From: Tetraselmis striata
Taxonomy: Eukaryota > Chlorophyta > Chlorodendrophyceae > Chlorodendrales > Chlorodendraceae
Direction: 5' to 3'
DNA length: 64,000 nucleotides
NCBI GenBank assembly: GCA_006384855.1
Contig: VCJN01001326.1
Location: 62,001-126,000, forward strand
The notes below the pieces were generated by a model. It saw only the letters and a list, made by a program, of their open reading frames with translations, had not been told where the DNA came from and did not search any database. Both the position numbers and the translations under genes were made by a program. This document shows positions 1 through 10,667 of the stretch, piece by piece (the first letter of the stretch is position 1; each line of letters starts with the position of its first letter).

Positions 1-842
1 ACGCGAAATACGTCAAGCACTCCTCACCCTGTGCCGCACGACATTCCTCTCGCGAATGGACTACGAGTGCCCGCACGCGCGCATATGCGTACGCGTACGG
101 TATCACGACACGACTCGACGACGACGACGCGCAGTACCGACTGCTCGCATATGGCAACAAGCAAGCCAGTGCTGATCAGGCACGTTCGGTACGCTAATCG
201 GTCGGTCGGTCGGTCGGTCGACAAGTCCAGGCAGTCGGTACGACGGGTTCACAGGAGGTAAAAGCAAGACGGGCGTCACGACGCAAACAACACAGGTGTA
301 ACCGCGACTCACCACCGTTGCTTGCTGCGCGATATCACTCGCAGCTCGACAGCAGGTTGTATTGCCCTTGATGGACAGCAATAGACGGGGCACGTGCAGG
401 TGTGATGTGCACAGAGTCGAGGTGTTTGTGGTGTAGTAGCGTGGTTACAAGATGGGTGGGATGAGACGTTTGGAAAGCCAAAGAGTGGGCGGGCAGCGCG
501 CCGACAGGATGCTAAAGCATCCCGCGGGCGCGCGAGCCGACTAAGCCCCTAGGCCTTCCCACGCGCTATTGGTCTGCACGGGCGCCGTGGTTGGCGGCAG
601 TTAGCCGTTGGTACGGGCCCTAGGTCTGTCGGTGGTTCTAGGTGTGAGAGCTGAGCGACAGACAGTTGGTCGTTGCGCCATGGGTGACTGCTCGCTTGGA
701 CATCATGCATACACATACAACGCAGTACTGCAAGTACTAAAATTGATACCCGTATGACAGGCGACGAGTATTCGCCGGTATGCCAAGTAAGCAAGTCCCT
801 GTACGCGCGCATGCGTACGCTGAAACGTTGTACGCTGTGACA
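1..842 (-). repeat. 3' LTR of the Ty3-like element (cut by window start)
   Basis: Near-identical to 10668-11511. The right border is at 842, where the two copies stop matching. It contains a short TCGG microsatellite near 199-220 that differs in length between the copies. The left border is outside the window. Confidence 0.9.
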
Positions 843-1033
843 ATTGTCGCAGGAAAAAGAGAAATGGGGTGGTGATGGTAAACTGTCGGCGCAGCACTGC
901 ATACTCCCCCCCACTCAACTCCACAGGTGTTGAGTCCAAGACGGAAGTGCGCGGCTGACGACATGAAGAAAAGATGATGATGACTGATGATTTGAAGATG
1001 GCTTGTAGGGTGGCAGCATATTATGCTGCAGCG

Positions 1034-4000
1034 TCAGCGGCGTAGTGGCGGCGCACAGTCCGGGCATAGCCACTCCTCGCCAGGATGTAACTCTGCCTTG
1101 GCGCACGCCACATGCCACATGGCTTGGCACTTGTCACAGATGAGTCGTGGGGCTGCAATGCTGTCGCTGCCACAACCTTTGCATGCTGGCATGCCGCGGC
1201 CGTACCGCGCCGGCACAAGGTTGGACAAGTGGCACGGCGCGCAGTTGTCCATGTGCACTTGAATCTCGTTGCCATCGGATCCGGACAAACGCAGCCATCC
1301 GGACTCCAAGATCTCCACAACACGCAGGATGGTGCGGGCGGTACGGACGTCCAGGGTGTTGAGCGGGGGCTGCGCCACGTAGACGTAGCTGCCGATCTCA
1401 AAGCGGTGGCGCCGAGGCTGCACATCGCCGCGCCGAACCTTGCGGTAGCGTACCACATCGCGCTGTTGAGCTTGCAGCGCCCTCTCGAATGCCTTAGGCA
1501 TGGCAGCCCTCAGCATATCAGCCCGCTGTGTGATTAGGTTGATGACTGCAATGTCGTTGTCCATGTCGACCGGCTCCTCCAGTAGCGCGCGAACCTGGTC
1601 CGGTGCCACATGATCACGGCCAAACAGAAGAAAGTACGGGCTGTAGCCGGTTGTTGCTTGCTTGCTGACACGATAGCCAAACTCGATCACTGGCATCCAC
1701 GAGTGCCAAGAGGCAGTGCCGAGGGTTGGCACAACTTTCCGAAGTGCCACCTTCAAGACTTGAACGATGCGCTCGGCCATGCCATTGGCTTGGGGATGCC
1801 CTGGCGGAATGTCCACGGGCTGAATGCCATGGCGCTCCAACTGCTCGCGGAACGCGCCTTGGTATTCAGTGCCATTGTCTGTGACGACCTCCACTGGCGC
1901 TCCATAACGGGCCAACACGCGCCCATGGAACGCTTTGGCAGTCGTAGTCGCCTCGAGGTCGCGGACAGGCACCAGCTCGATCCACTTGCTGAAGTGCTCC
2001 ACGATGACGATCACGTACTTGTGGCCCTCGCTGCTAGTCGGCAGCGGTCCGGCTGAGTCCACGCTGAAGCGATAGAAGAGCCCAAACAGTGGCATGGGCT
2101 TGAGACGATCGTGCTTCAGGTTGAACGACGCTTTGACGCGATCGCAGGCGCGGCACTGCTTGACCATGGCGCCGACGTCTTTGTGCATGCCCGGCCATAC
2201 AAAGTGGCGGGCCAACACTTGGTAAGTGCGGTCCCGTCCAAGGTGGCCGATGCTGGCGTGCACTCGGCGAATCGCGTCCGGTCGCTCTTCAGGCTTGGGC
2301 ACCTCACGGGCAGTGTCTCCAGTGTGCAGCCACACCTTGTCGTTGTGCCAGCTGTACTTGGCGCAGCGGCGCACAAGCTGCTGCCACACCTCCACTGACA
2401 CGTCGGCTGGCGTGGTCTCACCTCGCAGGTAAGAGATAGCCATTGGGCTGCTCCACACGTCCCGGGTAGGCCAATGAAGCTCCTGGCTAGCGTAGACACC
2501 TGCCGTGAAGGCCATTGCGATACACTGTGTTGCAAACGCTGCGTGTGCCGAGGGTAGCGCGGGCGTCCTTCCAAGGCACTTGCTGGGTGAGCAGCCACCA
2601 AACATAGCCGACGCATCCGCCATCGCGGCTGGCGACCTCCTCTGAGTGGCGATTGCAGTGGCGGTGCCGGCGGCTTCCGAGGTGGCCCTTACTGGCTCCG
2701 CTGGCATTGGACGCCGACTGAGCAAGTCCGGCACGGTGTTGTCCTTGCCCGGACGGTGCTTGATACTGAAGTCGTACTCCGCAAGGATGAGGCTCCACCT
2801 AGCAAGCTTGCCTCGCAGCCTTGCTGTCGTCCGCAGCCACTCCATGGCCTTGCAGTCAGTGATGAGCTGGAAGTGGTTGCCATACAGGTAGTAGCGGAAG
2901 CGTTGAACAGCCCACACGACTGCGCCGACCTCTCCCTCGTAGCTAGACAGGTCTGCCTCCACTGGGGTGTTCATGCGCGACGCAAAAGACACGGCATACT
3001 CCACGCCATTGTCGTCCACCTGCGAAAGGCACGCTCCTACTCCAGCTCGGGACCAATCGGTGTGCAGCACAAACGGGCGACGCCAATCAGGATGGCGCAA
3101 CACCGGCGCCGAAACCAGCATGGCCTTGATGGCGTCGAAGGATTGCTGCTCGGCTGCGCCCCATTTCCACGGCGCATCCTTCTTGGTCAACGCTGTCAAA
3201 GGTGCCTTCACAAGCGAGAAGCTCTCCAAGAAACGGCAGTAGTAGGTGGCCATCCCGAGGAAATGGCGCACATCACTGACATTCTTCGGCGCCGGAAGAG
3301 AGTTGATGGCCTCCACCTTGTCAGCAATAGGCTCCACGCCTGCGCCGCTGACAATATGACCAAGAAAGGTCACTCGTGACAGTCCGAGCCGTGTCTTGGG
3401 TGGAGAGACCTGCACTCCCCGGGCCTTGAGTCGATCAAACACAATGCGCACACGGCGCATGTGCTCCTGCTCATCGTCATGACTGAAAATCAGTACATCG
3501 TCCGCGAAGGCGACTGCGAAGTCCAAACCAGCGAGCGCTTGATCCACAACGCGCTGCCATGCTGCCACGCAGTTCTTGTGTCCGAAGGGCATGCGTTTGA
3601 AGGTTAGCAGCCGATTGCCTGCATGGAACGCGAGGCGTTGCTGCGCTGACAATCCATCGGGTCCGGACGGCTTATCCGACACTCGGCGCTGATGAAACGC
3701 CTTCGTGCAATCAGTCGCGGTGAATCGCGAAGCTCCCTCCATGCGCGTCATGAGCTCGTCCGCTGTCGGGCACGGGTATTGATCGCGGATGGTACGCTCG
3801 TTGAGCCCACGATAGTCCACCGCATAGCGAAGATCGGTCCAGGCGCCATGCTCGTCCTTCTTCGGCGCCACGATGACTGGTGCAGCATAAGGGCTCTCGA
3901 TCTCGCCCACGATGCCTGCCTTCTCCAACTTCTTGACCCAATCGTTAGCCCACTCTTGCTCTCGATGGGCAAGGTGATACTGGCGCTTGAAGACTGGGTT

Positions 4001-5440
4001 GTAGTCGACCAGCTGGAAGTCATAGGGCTCGGCGTCAACGGCGCGCAAGTCGTCCAGACCCCACGCGTACCAACCCGGGTCTGAGTCCATAAGTGCTGCG
4101 AAGCCCTCCTTGTCCTTCCAATCTGCCGATATCGCCCAGTGATGAGGCTGCTTGGAGTCCTTGGGGTTGATGAGCTTGCTCGTTACCTTCACCGTTGGGG
4201 ATTCCTTACCGAGATGCTTCTCGTTGGCGTATGCGGCATAGCACTTCACGAGAGCTGCCTGGCTGCGTCGACTCCATCCGTCCGCTGCAGCTTTGTCGTC
4301 AACACCGTCCACATGTGATGTGGCCCACGCAGGACGCTCTTGCGCTCCACCAAAGACATCTGCCATCAGTCCAGCGCCAGCACGCGAACCGACGCCAGCG
4401 GCGACGAAGCACGCGGGGCCCAAAAGGGCTAGCCACATCAGAAGTGTCAACGCCGCGCTGACAGTCTTGCGTCCGGTAGCAGCTCTACCACGACGGGGTC
4501 TTGGTTTGGCAGCCTTGTGATCGCCGGCAACAACTCGGGCTGTGTGGTCAGCTGCCAACACACGGCGCCGAGCCTTGGCGACCTCCCGCTCCGTCGCTCG
4601 AGTCGCTTGGCGCTGCTCCTCCAGCCAACGGCGCCCCGCCTTGGTCACTCGCGCTGCTGTGCGTGGGTTGTCAGGAGGTTTCACTCTAGTACCTTGCTTG
4701 AGGGTAGCCATGTTGATGGCATGCTCCATCTCTGCCTCCACCGCGGCCGCCGTTGAGCGGCGGAGCTCGTGCTGTGCGGCGCGCAGCTCTTGCGTGTTGA
4801 CCAAATGATCTTCAACTGCTGCGCCGGCAGGGGCGTCCTTCTCAATCGTTGCTGCACAAACAGCTTGCAGCATATGTTGATGTCTGCGCTCATGCGCATA
4901 GGCGACAGCACACCGGTTCATGACCGACACCGACGTCGGCGCACAAACATTTCCGATGGCAATCACCATCTCCTCCTCAGAAAAGCCTAGCTCCTGCCGG
5001 GTGTAGAAGCCAGCATAGTCTCTGTCGAGAAGGCACGCCTCACGCATGACGGCTGATGACGGACGGTATTGCGGCGGGTCAATGCCGACAACCTCCACCA
5101 TTCCTGAGCCGGGCGCCCCCCCAGGTCGGAGGCGCTGCGTACGCGTGTTGGGCGTGCTGACTGACTTGGGCGCATAAATCATGCGCCGACCGGCAACGTT
5201 GAGCCCCCCCAGCAGTGTGCCTGGGCGTGTGGGCGTCGCCACTTGAGCGCGAAGCAGCCCACCGCTGCAACGCTCCACAATCTGCGCGTAGGTCTCGCGA
5301 GGCGGCCGCTCAAACTCGTGTTGCACAGCCTGGTAGTAGTGCTGAGTGAAGGTGTTGGTCCACCACAAAGCAGAGCGAAGAGAGGCGTCTCCGCATTTGT
5401 GGGCATGATGCGCGTTGGGCTCGCCAAAGACACGGGCCAT
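1034..5440 (-). CDS. Ty3-like pol: reverse transcriptase, RNase H, integrase, PHD finger
   Basis: This 1468-residue ORF carries a Ty3-type reverse transcriptase in its middle third (LRYAVDYRGLN region, active-site box FADD) and then RNase H (FVLHTDWSRAG). A zinc-binding integrase N-domain follows (H-H-C-C around HASIGHLGRD and CRACDRVKA), then a DDE core (FSVDSAG, VVTDNGTEYQ, and the glutamate after NGMAE). The last 50 residues form a C4HC3 PHD-type finger (CKGCG, ICDKC, WHVAC, WLCPDC). Before the reverse transcriptase, around residue 340, lies a hydrophobic stretch that could be a membrane segment. Domain identity is from motifs; a chromatin-reading role for the PHD finger is inference. The reading frame looks whole. 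Confidence 0.93.
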   Translation of the reverse strand: MARVFGEPNAHHAHKCGDASLRSALWWTNTFTQHYYQAVQHEFERPPRETYAQIVERCSGGLLRAQVATPTRPGTLLGGLNVAGRRMIYAPKSVSTPNTRTQRLRPGGAPGSGMVEVVGIDPPQYRPSSAVMREACLLDRDYAGFYTRQELGFSEEEMVIAIGNVCAPTSVSVMNRCAVAYAHERRHQHMLQAVCAATIEKDAPAGAAVEDHLVNTQELRAAQHELRRSTAAAVEAEMEHAINMATLKQGTRVKPPDNPRTAARVTKAGRRWLEEQRQATRATEREVAKARRRVLAADHTARVVAGDHKAAKPRPRRGRAATGRKTVSAALTLLMWLALLGPACFVAAGVGSRAGAGLMADVFGGAQERPAWATSHVDGVDDKAAADGWSRRSQAALVKCYAAYANEKHLGKESPTVKVTSKLINPKDSKQPHHWAISADWKDKEGFAALMDSDPGWYAWGLDDLRAVDAEPYDFQLVDYNPVFKRQYHLAHREQEWANDWVKKLEKAGIVGEIESPYAAPVIVAPKKDEHGAWTDLRYAVDYRGLNERTIRDQYPCPTADELMTRMEGASRFTATDCTKAFHQRRVSDKPSGPDGLSAQQRLAFHAGNRLLTFKRMPFGHKNCVAAWQRVVDQALAGLDFAVAFADDVLIFSHDDEQEHMRRVRIVFDRLKARGVQVSPPKTRLGLSRVTFLGHIVSGAGVEPIADKVEAINSLPAPKNVSDVRHFLGMATYYCRFLESFSLVKAPLTALTKKDAPWKWGAAEQQSFDAIKAMLVSAPVLRHPDWRRPFVLHTDWSRAGVGACLSQVDDNGVEYAVSFASRMNTPVEADLSSYEGEVGAVVWAVQRFRYYLYGNHFQLITDCKAMEWLRTTARLRGKLARWSLILAEYDFSIKHRPGKDNTVPDLLSRRPMPAEPVRATSEAAGTATAIATQRRSPAAMADASAMFGGCSPSKCLGRTPALPSAHAAFATQCIAMAFTAGVYASQELHWPTRDVWSSPMAISYLRGETTPADVSVEVWQQLVRRCAKYSWHNDKVWLHTGDTAREVPKPEERPDAIRRVHASIGHLGRDRTYQVLARHFVWPGMHKDVGAMVKQCRACDRVKASFNLKHDRLKPMPLFGLFYRFSVDSAGPLPTSSEGHKYVIVIVEHFSKWIELVPVRDLEATTTAKAFHGRVLARYGAPVEVVTDNGTEYQGAFREQLERHGIQPVDIPPGHPQANGMAERIVQVLKVALRKVVPTLGTASWHSWMPVIEFGYRVSKQATTGYSPYFLLFGRDHVAPDQVRALLEEPVDMDNDIAVINLITQRADMLRAAMPKAFERALQAQQRDVVRYRKVRRGDVQPRRHRFEIGSYVYVAQPPLNTLDVRTARTILRVVEILESGWLRLSGSDGNEIQVHMDNCAPCHLSNLVPARYGRGMPACKGCGSDSIAAPRLICDKCQAMWHVACAKAELHPGEEWLCPDCAPPLRR

Positions 5441-5533
5441 GAAGTCGATGAACTAATGCACATCAGGGCTGCGTCGGCTCGGCGCGGCCGGTATCACGTT
5501 CTCGATAACGTATCCATACTGCGCGGGAGCAGC

Positions 5534-7279
5534 CTAGTACTCCTTGACGCCTCGTGCCTTGGCCAACATGCAGTTGAGCTCGCTCATCGCCTCTGCCAAC
5601 GGGACTATCACTCCAGTACGCGCACCACGTAGTCCATGCTGAGTGCCCATCGATGACACGTCCTGACATGGCGGCTCAGCGCGTAGCTCGTCCAGCTCCG
5701 GCAGGTGCCTCAGGATGGCTGGTGCTGTGATGTGCTCCACGTCATGCTCCAACTCGTCGCTAAGAGCGAAGCACTTCTCGAACGCATTGCGAGGAAGTTG
5801 CACGGGCCACCGTTGATGCATCCACTCAAGCTGTCGCAGCAGGCGCTGCCGATGAGCCACGCTCCGGAGCATACGATCCACGATATGTATCAGCTCATAG
5901 TGGTACCCGTCGACGAGGTTGGTGAACAACACCGACAGCATGCCAGCGAACAAGAAGAGCCCTTGCTTGGCGCGTCCCTCCTTGCCTCCGGTCCGGTCGA
6001 GGTCGATGATGTAGCTCAGCTCCGGCGTCGAATGCGGCACGGCGCGCACGAGCGCCAAACGCTCCAGTGTGTGGCCGCTCAAGTGCAGCCGGCCGGCAGC
6101 TTGACGCTGCGTCCGGAGCTCCCTCCAGCCCGGTATCTCGTCCTCATGTTCCTTCAATGGCATTGCAGTGGCATCCTCCAGCTCCTCATCGTCTGATGGG
6201 CAGTCATGCTCCTGCAGATTGTCGGCGCCGGGGCCCTCCGCGCGCAGGGTGTAACACGCGCCCGCGGCCAGTGGTTCGCTATCAAGCGTTGTTTCGACCT
6301 CCGGCTCAATCTGTGTCATGATGGTGAGCTCCACATAGACATCGTCATCATCGCTGGAGTCCTCCATCAGGTCCGGCAGCTCCTCGTAGACATCGTCATC
6401 ATCGCTGGAGTCCTCCACCAGGTCCGGCAGCTCCTCGTAGACATCGTCATCATCGCTGGAGTCCTCCACCAGGCCCGGCAGCTCCTCATCGCTATCAGAG
6501 TCGACGTCCATGGGACTGGCGCGCAGGGTGAAGCATGACGCAATGACGTTGGCAACATGGTCGGGCACTTCCTGTACCCAACAGGGCACAAAGTCCTCCT
6601 TGTCATCTGAGTCGGCTACAAGCTCCGGTAGCTCAGCGTCGTCGTCCTGCTGCTCCGGCTGCACTGCAGCGTCGGTGCGCACGTTGTCCGGTTGCAGCTC
6701 GATCCGGCTGTTGAAGGAGAATGAAGAGGTCAGGTTGGCTGCGGCATCGGGCTCCTCCCCCCCCCCCCCCCCCCCCCCCCCAACTCCTGACGGCAGTCCG
6801 GGAGATGGGCCGTCCGATGCCAACACGGCCAGCATTGCGTGCGGCAGCCTGCGCGGGACTTGGAGCTTGGGCATGTTGTGATGCTTCAGCGGCACATCGA
6901 CGTGGCGGCTGAGATCGTGGGGATCTGGGCGGTATGAGGCAGTATGCCCCCCCACATCGATGACCATGCCAAGGTGTGCCATGACGGATGTGCACAAGAT
7001 GACATCTGGAAGATGATCGCCTTCAAGAATGGCGAACGATGGCCACTCAAACTTGCGCTCCCAATCAGTGTCCGGGTTGATCACGTAGGAGATGCGCCCC
7101 ACAAGGCGCTGCATCTCCATCTTGCCGCCAATGCCTTGCATGGACATGGACTGCAGCGTGGCGTCCGCCTCGCCCGGCTTCATGCAATCCACCACGCGCC
7201 TGTGCACACCGCTGTAGTCGCAGCCGGTGTCTAACAAGGCCATCTGGATGCGCACGCCGCCAATGACGATGACTGTCAA
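5534..7279 (-). CDS. Ty3-like protease-domain and acidic-repeat ORF
   Basis: This 581-residue ORF opens with a retropepsin-like aspartic protease segment (LLDTGCDYSGV, with the DTG catalytic signature). A poly-glycine run encoded by a 25-base C tract follows, then a strongly acidic region with three near-identical units built on EELPDLVEDSSDDDD. Its start overlaps the end of the gag ORF by four bases. The acidic repeats resemble nothing I can name. The protease assignment rests on the DTG context and the position between gag and pol. Confidence 0.8.
   Translation of the reverse strand: MTVIVIGGVRIQMALLDTGCDYSGVHRRVVDCMKPGEADATLQSMSMQGIGGKMEMQRLVGRISYVINPDTDWERKFEWPSFAILEGDHLPDVILCTSVMAHLGMVIDVGGHTASYRPDPHDLSRHVDVPLKHHNMPKLQVPRRLPHAMLAVLASDGPSPGLPSGVGGGGGGGGEEPDAAANLTSSFSFNSRIELQPDNVRTDAAVQPEQQDDDAELPELVADSDDKEDFVPCWVQEVPDHVANVIASCFTLRASPMDVDSDSDEELPGLVEDSSDDDDVYEELPDLVEDSSDDDDVYEELPDLMEDSSDDDDVYVELTIMTQIEPEVETTLDSEPLAAGACYTLRAEGPGADNLQEHDCPSDDEELEDATAMPLKEHEDEIPGWRELRTQRQAAGRLHLSGHTLERLALVRAVPHSTPELSYIIDLDRTGGKEGRAKQGLFLFAGMLSVLFTNLVDGYHYELIHIVDRMLRSVAHRQRLLRQLEWMHQRWPVQLPRNAFEKCFALSDELEHDVEHITAPAILRHLPELDELRAEPPCQDVSSMGTQHGLRGARTGVIVPLAEAMSELNCMLAKARGVKEY
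6330..6500 (-). repeat. 54-bp coding tandem repeat in the acidic ORF
   Basis: About three copies of a 54-base unit (plus-strand core CATCGTCATCATCGCTGGAG) encode 18-residue acidic units, each with a run of four aspartates. The copies are nearly identical, so the expansion looks recent. Confidence 0.85.
6757..6781. repeat. 25-base poly-C tract
   Basis: An uninterrupted C run in the plus strand, read as poly-glycine in the minus-strand ORF. One of more than 20 such tracts in the window. Confidence 0.95.
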
Positions 7280-9988
7280 CTTGCAACTGTCAACTTGCAG
7301 TCCACGTAGAAAGCATAGTGGCGGTCATACTCCGGGTAGTCAGGGTATGCGCTGCGCTGCACCTCTCGCAGTTGCTGAAGTTCCGAAGATGTCGCTGACA
7401 GCTGGCGCCGAGACTCCAGAGGCTTGACGCCATGTTGCACCACGTCCACTGGATGAATGTTGGCTTGGGGCTCCGCTGATGGCGAGGACAGTGGCGGGAC
7501 ACTTACGCGTGGGAGAGACAGACCATAGACGCTCTGCACGGCTGCAGCAAAGACGAGCGTCAAGTCGAGGTGCGTGTAGTCAACCCATGTGAGCCGCGCT
7601 GTCGCCTCGAAGCGTCGTACGGCTTGCTGAAGCACCGTCTCCCATGCCACGGCCATGTGGTCACGAGTTTCAAGTCCTCCACGCAGTGCAGTGTCGCGTG
7701 CCTCCAACCACCTTGCAGCATGCTCGGGTGTCATGTCCGATACCACAGCAACGGGTAGACCAGGGAACTTGGCGTGTTGTAGCGCTGTGCGCAGGTGCTG
7801 CAGGAGCTGCTGATTGCGGATGTCCAACATGTCCGAGGTGATCGCTCCTCCTCCACGGCGGCCCTCGTAGGACGCAGGAGCCTCCTGCTCGACTGCCGGC
7901 TCAAAGCCTTGGGGCCGCTGCTTGGTGAGTTGCTCGCGTTGGGCGTCCCATCCGGGTTGGCGCATGCGAAGTTCAGGGTTCCGCGTTGATCCTGGGGGCA
8001 GCACTGCCGGTCGTCCACGCGGTCTTGGCACAGTCGATTCCGGCGTCCGGTCAGCCCCCACAGGTTGCGCACGACCTAAAGCTGCAAAGAAGACTTCACG
8101 CAGCTCACGCACGGGCAGCTCCACACACGACGCTCCATGTAGCAAAGTGCCGTGATCGTCGGTGTCGACGCAATCCAGAAAGGGGTCCGGCACCTCCACG
8201 GCCAAGCGCATGGCACCCGTAGCACCATGGGCAGCTTGAGACTTCTCGAGGATACGAGAGAACATGGCTTCCAGGTCTGCCATTGTTGATGATGTCGCCG
8301 CTCCGTCAACATGGGCGTCGTGTTGCCCAGTGAGCATGTGTCCAGCTTTCCTCGCCAAGTCCATCTCGAGCTTGGACAGTCCGGTCTCCACGTCCATAGC
8401 CCATCCGCGTTGCTGTCCATAGGCAAGGCGGCGCTCTCGCTCCCGCTGGTTGCGCTTCAGTCGTGCGATGAGCGTAGGGTCAGTGATTGGCTTGTCGCAC
8501 TCGGTAAAGTTGTGAGCGCCGTCGCACCCAGCGTTCCAGCACGGTCCTCGTCCGCCTCCGGGTGCGCCTCCATCGCCGCGTCCACCGCCATGACCACCAC
8601 GGCCACCTCGGCCTGCGCCTCGACCGCCTCCACGGCCGCCACGGCCACCAGCGGCGTCGTTGACATACATGGTTGAGCCGAACTTGTTGGCAGACTCTCG
8701 GTAGTTGGCTCCGTGAAAGATGTCACGTCCACGCGCCTTTGTGCATGCCTCGCACAACGGGCGGATCTGGTGGGTGTCCTTCACGACGACAAGCTGCGCT
8801 CGCACACGACGTCCGTTGACCATGGTCCATGTGATGACCGGTCCTTGAGTGCTGGTGCCGTGCTGCCGTCCTCCACCAGCTGTTGGCGCCGATGTTCCAG
8901 TTAGTTCCGCGAAGTGTTGGGCAGCCGTCAAGGCCTCCGCCATTCGAATCTCATCCTTCCTCACGATATCCTCATAGCGCTCCACCTCCGCAGCTATCTC
9001 GTCAAAGCGGTCCTCATGAGACTGACGTAGAACAGCGATGTCCTTGAGCTGGTGGAAGCCAGCGTCGAGGGACTGCTTGAGCGCGGGAATAGAGCGCCAC
9101 GCAGAGGTCATGACGTCGAACGCTTTCTGGTTGACCGTGTCCCACGTGAGGTCCGGTAGATGCGCCTTGAGCTCGCGAAGAGTCATCGCCAAGCTGGCAG
9201 GGGTCTCGCGGAAGCCCTCACGGGTGTAGGCGTCGTACCTAGTGCGCATCTTCGGCGCCTCGTTGAACTTGGTCTCAAAGAGCTCCACGTAGCGTCGATA
9301 ACGGAACTCGTGAAAGGCGTCCGCATCCTCGCGCGATGGCACTCTAATGCGTCCGGATGCAGGGTCGAAGCGGAGAGTTTGTTGTTGATAGCGTAGCGTG
9401 TCCTTTTGCCATTGATCGATGATGGGCCCGGTGACGGCGTTGATCTCGACGTACTCTTGAAGAAGCTGAAGGGAGTCTGCTGGGCTGAACACCCACTCCG
9501 GTCCGGTGCTCTCGCCCTCCGATGAAGCAGCTCCGTCAGCCCTCGGGGCTGATCTTGGTGGCGCCTTGGTAAGCGCGTATGGCACCAACACGTTGGCGTT
9601 GAATGAACTGAACCACTCCGTCCATATCGAGGTAGCGCCGTCGAAGCGCTCATGGCGTGGTGTTGTCTCCTTGCGTAGACCACCGGCGATTGTCCGCGCG
9701 TCTTCTCGCTCCTCGTAGATGCGCTCCTCCGCTGCACTCAGGTCACCCATGATCTGATTGGGCGTGTAGTGCTGACTTCCAGGTGGTCGTCGTCTTGATG
9801 GTGTTCCAGATCCTACGGCGCTGGGGTCTCCACCGCGCTGCGCCATGGCGTCACGGAGCGCTTGACGCAAGACGCGCTCCGGCTCCAATAAGGGTGCTGC
9901 CCAAGGTGCTCCGGTACTCCTCGTGAAGCGTCGTCTGAGTTGGCGCGGGCTCTCTCCCTCTGACATGCGCCTTACTTGCTCAGTGACC

Positions 9989-10020
<32 letters not shown>

Positions 10021-10218
10021 ATTGGCGCGCAGAAGTCTGGACTGAACAGGTTGATGAAGCGGTTGCCGACGAACGCGCTTCAGGCTGAGGTAACCACCAC
10101 ACGCGGCTCCTCTCAGCTCGTTGCACGCGTTGTAGGTGCAGGCGATGCCTCCTACGCGCGCCTTGCACAGTGCCTTGCCAACAATAGCGCAGAAGATCGG
10201 CGCCGATGAACGTTGCAC
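7276..10218 (-). CDS. Ty3-like gag
   Basis: This 980-residue ORF sits first in the element and ends where the protease ORF begins. A glycine/arginine-rich stretch precedes a single zinc-knuckle-like motif, CWNAGCDGAHNFTEC, with C-x4-C-x3-H-x4-C spacing, wider than the usual retroviral knuckle. The upstream half has the helical, charged character of a capsid/matrix region. A 29-base C tract near the start gives poly-glycine. The call rests on position and the knuckle; no capsid fold can be confirmed by eye. It looks whole. Confidence 0.85.
9990..10018. repeat. 29-base poly-C tract
   Basis: Lies inside the gag ORF and is read as poly-glycine on the minus strand. Confidence 0.95.
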
Positions 10219-10567
10219 TGTGATGACTTGCTCCCTCCACTTGTGAAGACGTGGCTTACTGCAGGAGGTGAGGGCGTCCCCTGAACAACCTCGAGGTCAG
10301 CGTCTAAGTGGGGGTATTGGGATGTGGGCGTTCAGGACTAAGACCACTTAGGAACAACCACTCTTTGGCTTTCCAAACGATCGCCTAACAGACTCTTAGG
10401 CATGTGGTCTTATGTACGTGTCCTGGCCTCTAAGTCTCTGCCTAAGACTTGCTGACTCTTGGCCTCTGTTCCTATGACTCCAGTAGAAGTACGTCTCTCA
10501 GTGCCGTCGGCCCTTATTGGCCGGCACTACGCACGCGTGCGAGTTGCTTGGTTACTCGGCGTGACTG

Positions 10568-10657
<90 letters not shown>

Positions 10658-10667
10658 AGTCGATCGA
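10219..10667 (-). other. Leader of the Ty3-like element with a (GT)n microsatellite
   Basis: This non-coding stretch lies between gag and the part of the LTR that can be compared. It holds several CTTAGG/CCTAAG words and, at about 10569-10652, a long GT repeat. Part of it is probably LTR, because the other LTR is cut off exactly where comparison would be needed. A 20-base word near 10361 is the reverse complement of a word near 11130 in the LTR. Confidence 0.6.
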
